Assembly: GCA_023390055.1 (NCBI GenBank)
Contig: JAEWDP010000075.1
Span: 36,592 to 100,591 of the forward strand
Reading direction: 5' to 3'
DNA: 64,000 nt
Source of the DNA: Pseudomonadota bacterium
GTDB taxonomy: Bacteria > Pseudomonadota > Alphaproteobacteria > Rhizobiales > Rhizobiaceae
The notes under the pieces are model-generated. The model was not told where the DNA came from, did not search any database, and was given only the letters and a program-made list of their open reading frames with translations. Shown here in pieces: positions 31,422 to 41,155 of this stretch; position 1 is the stretch's first letter, and each line of letters starts with the position of its first letter. The translations under genes were made by a program, and so were the position numbers.

Positions 31422-34400
31422 CGCTGTCTTCGCCGTCATTATCGGCCGTTGACCATTCTGCTACGCGAGCCAAGTGATCATAGTCTCCGCCATAGTCACG
31501 TTGCATGTAGGGAACGAGCCGAGACGCGAATCCAACTTCTCCGGTCCTCAACAGTGTCACGAATTTTGTTAGCTGCACCACGGATTCCTCGGCAAGATCC
31601 GAGGCGGACTTGCCGTTCTTGGCTGCTTCATTGTTAACGACCTCGGACTTGAACCGGTCACCGGGCTTCAGGCGGACATAGATAAGTTCATCGACATCAA
31701 CAGCTCCGAGGGATTTGAAGGCACCTGCTTGCAGCGCTGCTGCTTCAAGCGCGAGCTGCGGATCGAGAAGTGAGCGTGCCTGTGATGGCGTTGGACTGGA
31801 TCCGGTCTTGTAGTCAATGATCAATGCTGCGCCTGATCCCTTGATGTCGATACGATCAGCAATCCCGGTCAAGCGGATCCCTGCTCCGGGAATGTCCCAG
31901 CAAGCACTGCACTCGGTGACCGTTTTGCGAATATCGTGAGCCCGCGATTTCTCCCACATGAGGAACGCGCTGGCAACCTCCTTGAAACGCGGGCGCCAGA
32001 TCCGATCGATGTAGAGTGGCAAGTGCTCGGCGTCGAACAGTTCATCAATGATGAGACGCATCGCCTCTTGCGATGCATTCCTGTCCGGTAGTTGTTGTTC
32101 CCGTGTATAGCGGTCGATGATTGCGTGATAGAGGGTGCCTCGCTGAGCAGCACCTGGATCCGAGTTGAATGGATCAACGGGATCAAGTTTCAGAATACGC
32201 CGGGCATAAACAGAATAGGGATCGCGCCGCAGGCGGCCAACTTCGCTGAATGAATATTTCACAGGCTGCAGATGGACAGGTGGCGTGGGAGATGGACGTT
32301 TTGCGGGCGCTTGGGCCTCGCCGATGTCGATGAGATTTGCCCACTGTCGGAATTTCTCTCCACGGTCACGTAACTTGCCTGCGAGACCATCTCCGCCGAG
32401 GGCGAGAAGCCGCTGCAGCCAGCGGGATGCAACTGTCGGGGCAGATCCCTGCCGCAGAGATCGCGAGTAGATGAGATGTCGTGTGCCGCTTGCCATCTGG
32501 AAGTCGTGGGCAAGCTGACCAATCCGGCGTTCGGGTGGCTCCAGACCGATATCTGTCTTCATGGTGCGCGACAGGAACGGGTTATTGACGGTCTGTCCAG
32601 GCCAGGAGCCCTCATTCAGACCGCCAAGGATCATCGTGTCAACGTACTGCAAGCGTGCCTCGAGCGTTCCAAAGATAAAAACCCGTGGATCGCTAAGCGA
32701 CCTTGGTTTGACAGCCTCTCCAATTGCTAGCGCCTGCACGGCGTCTGCCCACTGCAAACCATCGGCCACCATTTGACCCTCCGCTTCAATGACGTCGGTC
32801 AGAAGAGACGAGAGACGTTCGCCTGCTTCACCCGACCATAATGCGGATAGGTCACCTGCCCTATCAGAGCAGAGGGCCTCAAGCGCACGTCCAGTCCGCT
32901 CCGCCCAGTCGGAGAGAGGAAGAAGGGATGTTAATCTTCGACCGTCGGACCTTGGCTCGCGTAATGCGGATGTCAGCGGTTCTACGGCCCGTTGGAGGCG
33001 GACAACCAGGTCTCGTGTCTGTGCGACAGTGTCTGGGCTGAGCGTTTTACGCCATGAAGGGGGGTGTTTATCCTCTGCATGGGTAACCAGCTTTGCTTCT
33101 AATAACGCGTCCAGTGTTGAAATATCAACGTTGCCAAGACCACCCCGCAATGCAAGTAATTCAAGTGCTTCTGCAGCGCCGCGCATCTCATTCGGATCGA
33201 GACCCAACTGCACCAGCTCATGTTTCAGCAATGATGTGAGTGCAACCGGGCCGGCCCCAGACTGAAGCGTCGCTTCCAGCAGGATCTGTATCAATGTCCC
33301 CTGTGGAGTGGCGGAAAGCGGTGTGCCCGCTGTGTCATCAGCGAGAATGTCAAACCGCGCGAGTTCGGCGACCACTCGCCGGGCAAGTGTGCGATCTGGG
33401 GTGATCAATGCTGCCGTCGACAGGCTGCCATCCCGTCCGGGTCGCTCAAGAGCCAGTCGCAGCGCAATTGCGATCGAAACCGCTTCCTCACGTTCGTTGG
33501 AGGCCTCGATCAGTGCGACATCCGAAAAGGCGCTATGCAAGGCGTCAGGCGTGCTAGATGCTCGCCATTGGCTCCATCCATCAGTAGTGGAAGCAGGTGC
33601 CATCGCCTGTGATAGCGTTGCTGCCCGAGCCTGTAAATCCAAGGTTGGTTCGTCCAGTATCGAAACTTCGCCGCGGTCTATGCCAAGCTTGTGCAGCAAG
33701 CGGGACATCCCGAACTGCGGATGGCTGTGACACGAGGACTCATGACGGTCAGGTTTCGCTTCGAGGTGGATTTTCTCCCATTGATCGCGGGGCATGCTGG
33801 TGTCAAGACCGGGCAGCACGATGGCGCCTTGCGGCAGCGAGGCGATGGCACAGATCAAATCTGCCGCGGCAGGTACTGAGCCTGTCGATCCGGCAACGAT
33901 GATGGGCCCCTTGAACTCCCGCTTGAGGATCTGCTGTGCTTCCCCGCGAAGAAGTAATGCCTGGTGCCGTGCTGGAGAGGAACGACCTAATTCTTCCAGT
34001 CGAGCTGGCCAGAATGCGTTCGCAATTGATAGAAATTCGGCTGTAAGTTGCCACCATAGCGCATGCTCGGCAGTATTGAGTTTCTTGAGATCATCCCAGT
34101 CCCCTTCTTCCGTCTCGACGGAGTCGATCAATTCTGCAAGAGCGCGACCAAGCCAGATCGCATCCGCAGGGCTGGCCGGTGCGATCAGCGGTGAGTCAGC
34201 ATGGATATCAATTACGACTTGCGGTAATCGATTTCGCCAGGCGAGGACAAGGCGGCCGAGTTCCAAAAGCCGCGCTACGCCTCCGATCGGCAAGGCGAGA
34301 TCCATTTCGTCGGGAATGGAAAGATCAAAATATCCGCGGTCATCGTCCGTCTCGCCAAGTGGCCGGATGACCGGTAGGATTGCCGAACGTCCTCCGAGAA

Positions 34401-34602
34401 GATCGACAAACTCTGAACGAAGCACGCGTGCTGATCGGCGAGTTGGGACGAAGATCGTGACATTCGAAAGCGACAGAGGATCGCTGCGATCGTACTGAAA
34501 GCCTTCACTCAACCGCCCTTCGCAAAGGGATACAGCAAGCGTCTTCAGGAACGGCGTTCCCGGTGGGATTGTGAAGATATGTCCTGAACCTTGCGTCACC
34601 AC
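31414..34602 (-). CDS. addB: AddB, partner subunit of the AddAB double-strand break repair enzyme
   Basis: Alphaproteobacterial AddB, 1062 aa. The N-terminus HIFTIPPGTPFLKTLA is diagnostic. An inactivated-helicase-like region occupies the first two-thirds, and the PD-(D/E)xK nuclease domain lies near the C-terminus with GTLYHAIIDRYTRE and ALIIDYKTGSSP. The start is GTG 34602 or the adjacent GTG 34599; AGGAG lies almost on top of them, so the exact start is uncertain. It overlaps addA by 8 nt and follows the MurU-like gene by 3 bp, so the two subunits are co-translated. Confidence 0.94.
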   Translation of the reverse strand: MVTQGSGHIFTIPPGTPFLKTLAVSLCEGRLSEGFQYDRSDPLSLSNVTIFVPTRRSARVLRSEFVDLLGGRSAILPVIRPLGETDDDRGYFDLSIPDEMDLALPIGGVARLLELGRLVLAWRNRLPQVVIDIHADSPLIAPASPADAIWLGRALAELIDSVETEEGDWDDLKKLNTAEHALWWQLTAEFLSIANAFWPARLEELGRSSPARHQALLLRGEAQQILKREFKGPIIVAGSTGSVPAAADLICAIASLPQGAIVLPGLDTSMPRDQWEKIHLEAKPDRHESSCHSHPQFGMSRLLHKLGIDRGEVSILDEPTLDLQARAATLSQAMAPASTTDGWSQWRASSTPDALHSAFSDVALIEASNEREEAVSIAIALRLALERPGRDGSLSTAALITPDRTLARRVVAELARFDILADDTAGTPLSATPQGTLIQILLEATLQSGAGPVALTSLLKHELVQLGLDPNEMRGAAEALELLALRGGLGNVDISTLDALLEAKLVTHAEDKHPPSWRKTLSPDTVAQTRDLVVRLQRAVEPLTSALREPRSDGRRLTSLLPLSDWAERTGRALEALCSDRAGDLSALWSGEAGERLSSLLTDVIEAEGQMVADGLQWADAVQALAIGEAVKPRSLSDPRVFIFGTLEARLQYVDTMILGGLNEGSWPGQTVNNPFLSRTMKTDIGLEPPERRIGQLAHDFQMASGTRHLIYSRSLRQGSAPTVASRWLQRLLALGGDGLAGKLRDRGEKFRQWANLIDIGEAQAPAKRPSPTPPVHLQPVKYSFSEVGRLRRDPYSVYARRILKLDPVDPFNSDPGAAQRGTLYHAIIDRYTREQQLPDRNASQEAMRLIIDELFDAEHLPLYIDRIWRPRFKEVASAFLMWEKSRAHDIRKTVTECSACWDIPGAGIRLTGIADRIDIKGSGAALIIDYKTGSSPTPSQARSLLDPQLALEAAALQAGAFKSLGAVDVDELIYVRLKPGDRFKSEVVNNEAAKNGKSASDLAEESVVQLTKFVTLLRTGEVGFASRLVPYMQRDYGGDYDHLARVAEWSTADNDGEDSDE

Positions 34603-34605
34603 TCC

Positions 34606-35334
34606 TCAGACCTCAACAGCAAGGTGAGACAACAGGCCTTCCGCTTCAACCAACGCTTCAGGCGTTCCAACCGTCAACCAATGTCCATCAAGAATGATCC
34701 CGTAAAGTCTGCCACGCTCGATTGCTTTGTCAAAATAGAGATTGAGATTGAAAGCATCGCCGGGTGCATCTTCGAAAAGCCGGGAATGAAGGGCCAAGGC
34801 GCCAGCATAGACCAGAGGTAGGTCTCCATCATTGTATCGGCTCAACTGGTCTTGCTGATTACGCTGAAAATCCTTCTTGCCGTTGTGCCCGGTTGTATGC
34901 TCCAACGGAACACACAGCAGTACCATGTCCATTTTGTCCGGATCAAAAAATGCGGCAAGTCGCTCCAAGTTGGTCGGCCGTCCAGGTAGTTCATTGACCC
35001 AGAAGAGGTCAGCATTCATGACGAAAAGCGGACCCGGTTCGAGAAAATGAATACCCTTCACCAGACCACCACCGGAGTTCATCAGTTTGTCGCGTTCGTC
35101 GGAGATTGATACTTCCATGCGCTGATAACGCGCAAGATGAGCCTCCATCTGATCAGCGAGATGATGGACGTTCACGACTGCATGACAGACACCTGATTCC
35201 GCGAGGATGTCGAGCACGTGGTCGATCATCGGCGTTCCGCCTACTCGCACCAAAGGCTTCGGCGTCGTATCTGTAATTGGGCGCAGGCGGGCTCCTAGAC
35301 CGGCCGCCAGTACCATGGCCTGGGTAATCTTCAT
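34606..35334 (-). CDS. murU: Nucleotidyltransferase, probable MurNAc-1-phosphate uridylyltransferase (MurU)
   Basis: Sugar-phosphate nucleotidyltransferase, 242 aa. The N-terminal signature is AMVLAAGLGARLRPITDTTPKPLV, with the catalytic G-x-G-x-R and PKPL motifs. VVNVHHLADQMEAHL, FVMNADLFW and DGHWLTVGTPEAL are family features. Size and context (directly after a TsaE-AmgK fusion) point to MurU, which makes UDP-MurNAc from MurNAc-1-P in the cell-wall recycling shunt known in Pseudomonas. Mannose- or glucose-1-P nucleotidyltransferase cannot be excluded by eye. The start ATG 35334 has GTGGGG upstream. Confidence 0.82.
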   Translation of the reverse strand: MKITQAMVLAAGLGARLRPITDTTPKPLVRVGGTPMIDHVLDILAESGVCHAVVNVHHLADQMEAHLARYQRMEVSISDERDKLMNSGGGLVKGIHFLEPGPLFVMNADLFWVNELPGRPTNLERLAAFFDPDKMDMVLLCVPLEHTTGHNGKKDFQRNQQDQLSRYNDGDLPLVYAGALALHSRLFEDAPGDAFNLNLYFDKAIERGRLYGIILDGHWLTVGTPEALVEAEGLLSHLAVEV

Positions 35335-35343
35335 GCCCCACTT

Positions 35344-36867
35344 CTAAAGCAGACCATTTGATTCGGGTAGCGCTATTGCGACCTTCTGGCACCAGCGACG
35401 CAGGGGTTTGAGTGCATCGTGCTGGAGTGAGCTGGAGAGATAGGAAAGAGTTCGGGGCATATGCTTGAGATAGCCTGGTTTGCCGTCTCGCTGCATTAGC
35501 CGTACCCAGAGGCCGGCAAGTTTGCAGTTTCGCTGTGCGGACATGAGCGCAAAGTCTCTCCGAAACGAAGCGTCGTTGAAGTTTCCCTGACTGCGGCGTA
35601 GTCCAATGTAGTCATCCATCATCTGTGCGGCGAGAGCCGGAGGGATATTTGCACGGGCGTCCTGAATGATAGATGCAAGGTCGTAAGCTGTCGGGCCGAT
35701 CATCGCATCTTGAAAGTCGATCACTGCAACCCGCTTCACCCCAAGCTCGCGCTCGCGCCAGATGATGTTCGGTGAATGAAAATCACGCAGGAGGAGATTC
35801 GTCTCGGCGGCTTCGAGATTGCCGACGAGTTCGTCCCAGATCGAAAGGTAGTCCTGACGCTCCTGTTCGGTCGCCTGAGCCTGGCGCTGCCACGGCAAAT
35901 ACCAGTCAAGAAGAAGACGTGCTTCCATCTTCATAGCAAGAGGGTCGAAATCTGGGATGTGATGGGTGTGGTATGGCGTAACTGTAATATCTTGTCTCGG
36001 CGGACAGCCATGGAGGTAGGCAAGACAGGCAACGCTCTCGCGATAACGTTCTGGAATGGGCTGTCTGTCAGCATCAAGAATGCCCTCCTGGCCCAGGTCT
36101 TCCAGAAGCAGAATGCCAGCCTCGTAATCGACCCTCAAGACTTCTGGCGCGGTAAGGCCGATGTTTCTCAAATGGATCGAGAGTGCAACGAAAGGGTAGG
36201 CGTCTTCGGCAAGGTGTGCGACCTTTGGATAGGTCTTTCCATCCAGCACAACCGGTCCATCCGGGCGACGCGGCCAGTCCATGAGAATGGCAGGTTGGCC
36301 ACTGGTGGGAACGACTGTCTCATAGGCGCGCACGGAGGCATCGCCCGTGAGATAACGACGTCTGGCATGCAAGTATCCCCAGTGATCGAGGCATTCACGG
36401 ATTGCCAGTGAGCGGCGAATTCGCGTCAGGGCCGCCTTTGGCCCGGTTAGTGTCACTAGCCGGTTGTTGTTGTGGTCTTCGAGGCGCACCACCAACTGGG
36501 TTGCGGGCAGTGCGCCACTCGCCATTTCCGGCCACTCGACAAGGCAGATCCCGGTTTCAAGTGCCTCGTCCAATCCCAATTCTTCAAGTTCGGATGGATC
36601 ACCGAGGCGATAGAGATCGAAATGAACGACCGGGATACGCAGGGCATAAGCCTGAACCAGGGTGAAGGTTGGCGAGGGGACTTCCAGATCATCGTCATCG
36701 GCAAGCGCGCGCAAAAACGCGCGGGCAAGTGTCGATTTGCCAACGCCTAGATCACCGGAGAGTGCCAGGCAGTCGCCTGGGATCAAGGCAAGAGCCAGAT
36801 CTTCTCCGAATTGATTTGTTGCGGCTTCATCGGCAAGCTCAACGATGATCGGTTCTGCGTCACTCAT
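35344..36867 (-). CDS. Fusion of TsaE (t6A synthesis ATPase) and AmgK-like sugar kinase
   Basis: Two-domain 507-aa protein. Residues 1-150 are TsaE: Walker A SGDLGVGKSTLAR, PSPTFTLVQAY, HFDLYRLGDPSELEELG. TsaE supports threonylcarbamoyl-adenosine formation in tRNAs. From about residue 175 on it is an aminoglycoside-phosphotransferase-fold kinase related to AmgK: LTGDASVRAYETV (nucleotide loop), LLRDFHSPNIIW (catalytic loop) and VAVIDFQDAMIG (metal-binding). AmgK phosphorylates MurNAc at C1 to feed MurU, which is the next gene. ATG 36867 overlaps the divL stop by 4 nt; the upstream frame is not family-like. The fusion is seen in other rhizobia. Confidence 0.88.
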   Translation of the reverse strand: MSDAEPIIVELADEAATNQFGEDLALALIPGDCLALSGDLGVGKSTLARAFLRALADDDDLEVPSPTFTLVQAYALRIPVVHFDLYRLGDPSELEELGLDEALETGICLVEWPEMASGALPATQLVVRLEDHNNNRLVTLTGPKAALTRIRRSLAIRECLDHWGYLHARRRYLTGDASVRAYETVVPTSGQPAILMDWPRRPDGPVVLDGKTYPKVAHLAEDAYPFVALSIHLRNIGLTAPEVLRVDYEAGILLLEDLGQEGILDADRQPIPERYRESVACLAYLHGCPPRQDITVTPYHTHHIPDFDPLAMKMEARLLLDWYLPWQRQAQATEQERQDYLSIWDELVGNLEAAETNLLLRDFHSPNIIWRERELGVKRVAVIDFQDAMIGPTAYDLASIIQDARANIPPALAAQMMDDYIGLRRSQGNFNDASFRRDFALMSAQRNCKLAGLWVRLMQRDGKPGYLKHMPRTLSYLSSSLQHDALKPLRRWCQKVAIALPESNGLL

Positions 36868-39482
36868 TCGGCGGCGGCGATGGAACGAATGGCCGTACCG
36901 GTAGGAATACGGCAAGTGACTGTAGTTCCGCCACCGGGGCGGCTATCGATGCTGACTGTGCCATGATGTAGGGTCACGAAACTCTCGACAATTGAAAGCC
37001 CGAGGCCGGCTCCGCTACGTCTGCCGCCGCGCGGGCTGGACGAGAAACGATTGAAAACGGAACTTAGCATATCCTGCGGGATGCCCGGCCCAGTATCGGA
37101 GACAGAGAAATAAACATCGTCTTCGTCGCGGTGACAAGCGAGGGTGATCATGCTGCCTGCCGGTGCAAAATTGGTCGCGTTGGTCAAGAGCTTCAGGAGG
37201 ATCTGCTTCAATCTTTGCTGGTCGGCAACGATTGTCCCCATCCCCTTTGGTGCAGTAATCTCTAGCGTGACTTCATTGTCATGCAAGCGGTCTGTGATTT
37301 GCAAAGCAACATCATCGAGGAGGTTGTCAAGGCTGAGTTCTGCGAAGGACAATTGCATGATGCCGGCATCGACCGTTGCAAGATCAAGGATATCGTTGAC
37401 GATCGTAAGAAGTAACGAGGACGAGGTGGAAATATGTTCGATATACTCGGCCTGACGTTCGTTCAGTGATCCGATACCAGGCGTTGTCAGAAGATCAGTA
37501 AATCCGATGATATTGGTTAGTGGCGAACGCAACTCGTAGGAAACGTGCTGGACGAAATCGTTCTTGATTTCGTCTGCTTTCTGAAGAGCCTCGTTCTTTT
37601 CCTTTAGTGCGCGCTCGGCGCGTGCGCTTGCCGTCATGTCTACGAATGTGAGCATCGTCTGAGCATTCGGAAGCGGTGTGACGGCATAATCAAGAATGAG
37701 GCCGGAATAGAGCTCGAAAGTACCTTGCAGTGACGGTCTTTCATCATCGCAGTTGGTCAGCATCTGTCCGAAGCGTCGCCAGCCATCGGGCTTGTCATAG
37801 GATGGCTTACACACTTCCTCGATGGTACGGATGTGGGTCCCAGGGGCTGCCTCATCTGCCGTGACGCCCCAAAGCGCACGGAAAGCGGGATTGGACAAGC
37901 GGATACGACCGTCAGGTCCGAAGACAGCGACACCTTCAGAAAGGTGATCAATGGTTTCACCTTGAACCTTGAGGAGGGTGTTGTAACGCGTTTCGAGGTT
38001 CACCTGTTCGGTCAGGTTCTCAAATACCCAGGTTGCTCCCCCCTGCGGATGCGCGGTGGCAATGATACGTAGCGTCTCGCCGTTTGGCAGGTGCCAAAGG
38101 TCAGTCTTGGTATCGAGTGCCTGATAGATCGATAGTGCTGATTCCTTCCAGGCGCGCCAGTTCAGCTGTTCGGGTAGCTTGTTGGTGGCACGCAGACGGT
38201 CGAGAAGTTCGCTATTATCCGGACGCGAGTCCAAGAAGCCGAGATCAAGTCCCCAGAGCGTTACGAAGGCTTGATTATAGAATTGCAGCCGTCGATCCCT
38301 GTCAAAGATTGCGACCGGAGTTGCGAGGTGATCCAGGGTTTCTGCATGGCTGCGGAGTGTACGTTTCAGTTCCTCGCGGACTGCCTCAGCCTCGGAGACG
38401 TCAATTGCCATGCCGGCAGATCCGCCAGATGCGACCACGTCAACTATCTCGTAGATTGTCCGATTTCCATGGACGACTGTAGACACTCGATCATGGAAGG
38501 GTGACGCAGGGGTGGCGCTGGCGCGAATGTTTTCCCGGGTGATTGTCCCAAGAAACTCCCGAGCTTCGCCGACTGCCTGGCTTGGATCCAATGCTTCGAC
38601 CGCATCGCTATAGGCATGGTTGACCCAGGCGAGCCTACCATCGGAATTCCGCTGCCAGACCGGCTGTTCGAGGGCATCGAGGAGTGACTGGAAGATTGAA
38701 ATTGAACCGCGCAGCCGTTCACGCTCGATCTTCAATTCTGCAAGTTCCGCCCGGAGGTTATTGAGCGCGATGAAACGTACGAACGCTTTCCCGCCGGATA
38801 CACGTCCTTGCACTTCGATAATTTCGTCGCGGTGTGTTTCCACAACCATATCAAAGCTTCGTGCATTGCTGCGAAGTACTTCGATGGCCTTTTCGGTCTC
38901 GCCGGCGGAGGCTGGGCGGAGCCACCGGCCAAAGGCCAGAAACTCACGATCATCCTGTGGTGCTCCAGTGTCCACGGGTAGATGCCCGAGGACTTCTGGC
39001 CGCGAATTCGAGCCGTCCCAGATAATAATTCGGCGGTTCTTCTCAGCAATTAGCGCTTCATATTTGGAGATGCGCTGATGTGCGTCGGAAAGCGCACTGC
39101 GCATTTCCTGCGTTTCCGCCTCCATATTGCCTCGTTGACGCACGAGCCAAAGCGCAGACAGTAATGCAGCACCGAGAGCTCCGATCACCAATGATGATAC
39201 GACGACTTCTGTAGAGGAAAAAAGTCTCGCAGTTGAATCTGCTGGCTGCTGCGCGAGCGCATTCGTAGCCAGTGTCGCCATCGCGCTGCCAGAAACAAGC
39301 ACGCGTAGCGACAAATGCTGCCCGCTGAGCGTTTTCACAGCAGATCGCAACCATGATGTACCAGCGCTGGCTGGCGTTGAAATGACACCACCGCAACAGG
39401 AAACTACCTCTCGAGGGAGGCTTTTTTCATTCACCGACATTCCCGGTCTGTCTCCGTCCATTGCCGCATCTCGACAAGACAT
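36864..39482 (-). CDS. divL: DivL-type cell-cycle pseudo-histidine kinase (Tyr in place of His)
   Basis: 872-aa membrane-bound PAS kinase. One clear membrane segment (VVVSSLVIGALGAALLSALWLV) lies near residues 92-113, and an earlier weak hydrophobic stretch precedes it. PAS-like segments follow at about 260-600. The dimerisation box reads FVQHVSYELRSPLTNIIGF: the residue normally phosphorylated is Tyr649, as in Caulobacter DivL (Tyr550). The ATPase domain keeps VSDTGPGIP and GAGLGLSIVESFV. In Caulobacter DivL activates CckA and hence CtrA, and is controlled by DivK; the same role is inferred here. The start is uncertain: ATG 39482, or ATG 39440 behind GGAGAC. It is coupled to the TsaE-AmgK gene. 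Confidence 0.88.
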   Translation of the reverse strand: MSCRDAAMDGDRPGMSVNEKSLPREVVSCCGGVISTPASAGTSWLRSAVKTLSGQHLSLRVLVSGSAMATLATNALAQQPADSTARLFSSTEVVVSSLVIGALGAALLSALWLVRQRGNMEAETQEMRSALSDAHQRISKYEALIAEKNRRIIIWDGSNSRPEVLGHLPVDTGAPQDDREFLAFGRWLRPASAGETEKAIEVLRSNARSFDMVVETHRDEIIEVQGRVSGGKAFVRFIALNNLRAELAELKIERERLRGSISIFQSLLDALEQPVWQRNSDGRLAWVNHAYSDAVEALDPSQAVGEAREFLGTITRENIRASATPASPFHDRVSTVVHGNRTIYEIVDVVASGGSAGMAIDVSEAEAVREELKRTLRSHAETLDHLATPVAIFDRDRRLQFYNQAFVTLWGLDLGFLDSRPDNSELLDRLRATNKLPEQLNWRAWKESALSIYQALDTKTDLWHLPNGETLRIIATAHPQGGATWVFENLTEQVNLETRYNTLLKVQGETIDHLSEGVAVFGPDGRIRLSNPAFRALWGVTADEAAPGTHIRTIEEVCKPSYDKPDGWRRFGQMLTNCDDERPSLQGTFELYSGLILDYAVTPLPNAQTMLTFVDMTASARAERALKEKNEALQKADEIKNDFVQHVSYELRSPLTNIIGFTDLLTTPGIGSLNERQAEYIEHISTSSSLLLTIVNDILDLATVDAGIMQLSFAELSLDNLLDDVALQITDRLHDNEVTLEITAPKGMGTIVADQQRLKQILLKLLTNATNFAPAGSMITLACHRDEDDVYFSVSDTGPGIPQDMLSSVFNRFSSSPRGGRRSGAGLGLSIVESFVTLHHGTVSIDSRPGGGTTVTCRIPTGTAIRSIAAAE

Positions 39483-39571
39483 CCCACACCGCCCTTGCCC
39501 GAGGCAGGAGCGAATCGATGTCTAAGACAATACTTGGTTAGGGAATCGGCGGAAAGGCCGAGGAGAAAAAA

Positions 39572-39603
39572 GAAAGCCGCCGCCCGTCAAGGCCGCGGCT
39601 TTC
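39572..39603 (-). terminator. ahcY transcription terminator
   Basis: GAAAGCCGC (39572-39580) and GCGGCTTTC (39595-39603) form a perfect 9-bp stem; on the minus strand it is followed by a run of T (complement of the A run at 39565-39571). It lies 28 bp downstream of the ahcY stop. Confidence 0.85.
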
Positions 39604-39630
39604 AATATATTGTGGAAAGTCGGGTCCAGA

Positions 39631-41031
39631 TCAATACCTGTAGTGTTCTGCCTTGAATGGACCCTGAGGTGAGACGCCGATATACAATGCTTGCTCATCC
39701 GAAAGCTCAGTGAGTTTAACGCCTAATTTTCCAAGATGCAGCCGGGCAACCTTCTCATCGAGGTGCTTCGGCAGAATGTAGACGTCATTCTTGTACTGGC
39801 CCTCCTTTGTAAACAGCTCGATCTGCGCCAGTACCTGATTGGTGAAGGATGCGGACATCACGAAGGATGGATGACCGGTGGCATTGCCAAGGTTGAGAAG
39901 ACGTCCTTCCGACAGCAAGATGATTCGATTGCCCTTGGGAAACTCGATCATGTCGACTTGAGGCTTGATGTTTGTCCACTTCAGGTTTCTGAGGGCTGAA
40001 ACTTGGATCTCGTTGTCGAAGTGGCCGATATTCCCAACGATGGCCATGTCCTTCATGGCTCGCATATGGTCAATGCGGATAACGTCCTTGTTGCCTGTCG
40101 TGCTGATGAAAATATCTGCAGTTGAAACCACATCTTCGAGAACAACAACTTCATAACCGTCCATAGCGGCTTGCAATGCACAGATGGGGTCAACTTCGGT
40201 CACCTTGACACGGGCGCCAGCACCGCTCAGCGAGGCCGCACTACCCTTGCCGACGTCTCCGTAGCCGCACACGACAGCGACTTTACCGGCCATCATGACA
40301 TCCGTCGCGCGACGGATACCGTCGACCAGCGATTCCTTGCATCCGTACTTGTTGTCGAATTTTGACTTTGTGACCGAGTCGTTGACGTTGATTGCCGGGA
40401 AGGGAAGCAGATTCTTCTTGGCAAGCTCGTAGAGACGATGGACACCTGTTGTGGTTTCTTCCGTAACGCCTTTGATTGCATCCCTCTGCCTTGTGAACCA
40501 GCCAGGCGACGACTGCAGCCTTTTGCTGATCTGCGCAAAGAGGATCTCCTCCTCTTCGGACCCCGGATTTGACAGCACATCCTCGCCTGCTTCGGCTCTA
40601 GCCCCGAGCAGAATGTACATGGTGGCATCGCCACCATCATCGAGGATCATATTAGATACCCCGCCGTCTGCCCACTGGAAGATCTTGTCGGTGTACTGCC
40701 AGTACTCGACAAGGGATTCGCCCTTTACCGCAAATACAGGCACGCCGGATGCCGCGATTGCTGCTGCGGCATGATCCTGTGTTGAGAAGATATTGCAGGA
40801 TGCCCAGCGCACGTCTGCCCCGAGGGCCGTAAGTGTCTCGATAAGAACTGCCGTCTGGATCGTCATGTGGAGCGAGCCGGAGATACGTGCACCTTTCAAA
40901 GGCTTGCTTTGACTAAATTCGGCGCGGCACGCCATAAGGCCCGGCATTTCTGTTTCTGCAATGTCGAGTTCCTTGCGACCGTATGCGGCAAGGCTCATAT
41001 CAGCGACGACATAGTCATTTTCAGTGCTCAT
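39631..41031 (-). CDS. ahcY: Adenosylhomocysteinase (S-adenosyl-L-homocysteine hydrolase)
   Basis: NAD-dependent hydrolysis of S-adenosylhomocysteine to homocysteine and adenosine, recycling the product of methylation. DMSLAAYGRKELDIAETEMPGL is at the N-terminus, with HMTIQTAVLIETL and the NAD-binding motif VCGYGDVGKGSA. The C-terminal NDVYILPKHLDEKVARLHL and FKAEHYRY are family hallmarks; 466 aa is standard. ATG 41031 has GGAGAG seven bases upstream; the longer frame to 41124 is not conserved. It follows ptsH by 124 bp. I looked for a SAH riboswitch there and did not see one. Confidence 0.97.
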   Translation of the reverse strand: MSTENDYVVADMSLAAYGRKELDIAETEMPGLMACRAEFSQSKPLKGARISGSLHMTIQTAVLIETLTALGADVRWASCNIFSTQDHAAAAIAASGVPVFAVKGESLVEYWQYTDKIFQWADGGVSNMILDDGGDATMYILLGARAEAGEDVLSNPGSEEEEILFAQISKRLQSSPGWFTRQRDAIKGVTEETTTGVHRLYELAKKNLLPFPAINVNDSVTKSKFDNKYGCKESLVDGIRRATDVMMAGKVAVVCGYGDVGKGSAASLSGAGARVKVTEVDPICALQAAMDGYEVVVLEDVVSTADIFISTTGNKDVIRIDHMRAMKDMAIVGNIGHFDNEIQVSALRNLKWTNIKPQVDMIEFPKGNRIILLSEGRLLNLGNATGHPSFVMSASFTNQVLAQIELFTKEGQYKNDVYILPKHLDEKVARLHLGKLGVKLTELSDEQALYIGVSPQGPFKAEHYRY

Positions 41032-41155
41032 CAAGCTCTCCAGCAGGAAATTTTGCCGTGAATGACAGCAACGTCTCCACAGTCCAGATGGGGTGTGTGT
41101 AGCAGGATCAACAATTGTTTGCAATGAGACATAAAGAAGTGTTTATATCTTTATG

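Noticed and set aside
35344..36867. Aminoglycoside-resistance kinase
   Set aside because: The fold is shared, but fusion to TsaE and adjacency to a MurU-like gene point to a housekeeping AmgK-type sugar kinase.
36864..39482. PleC-type orthodox histidine kinase
   Set aside because: The H box has tyrosine instead of histidine, which fits DivL and excludes a normal autokinase.
41032..41155. Possible SAH or SAM riboswitch before ahcY
   Set aside because: I compared the 124-bp leader by eye with the known SAH-element core and saw no match; a covariance-model search would settle it.
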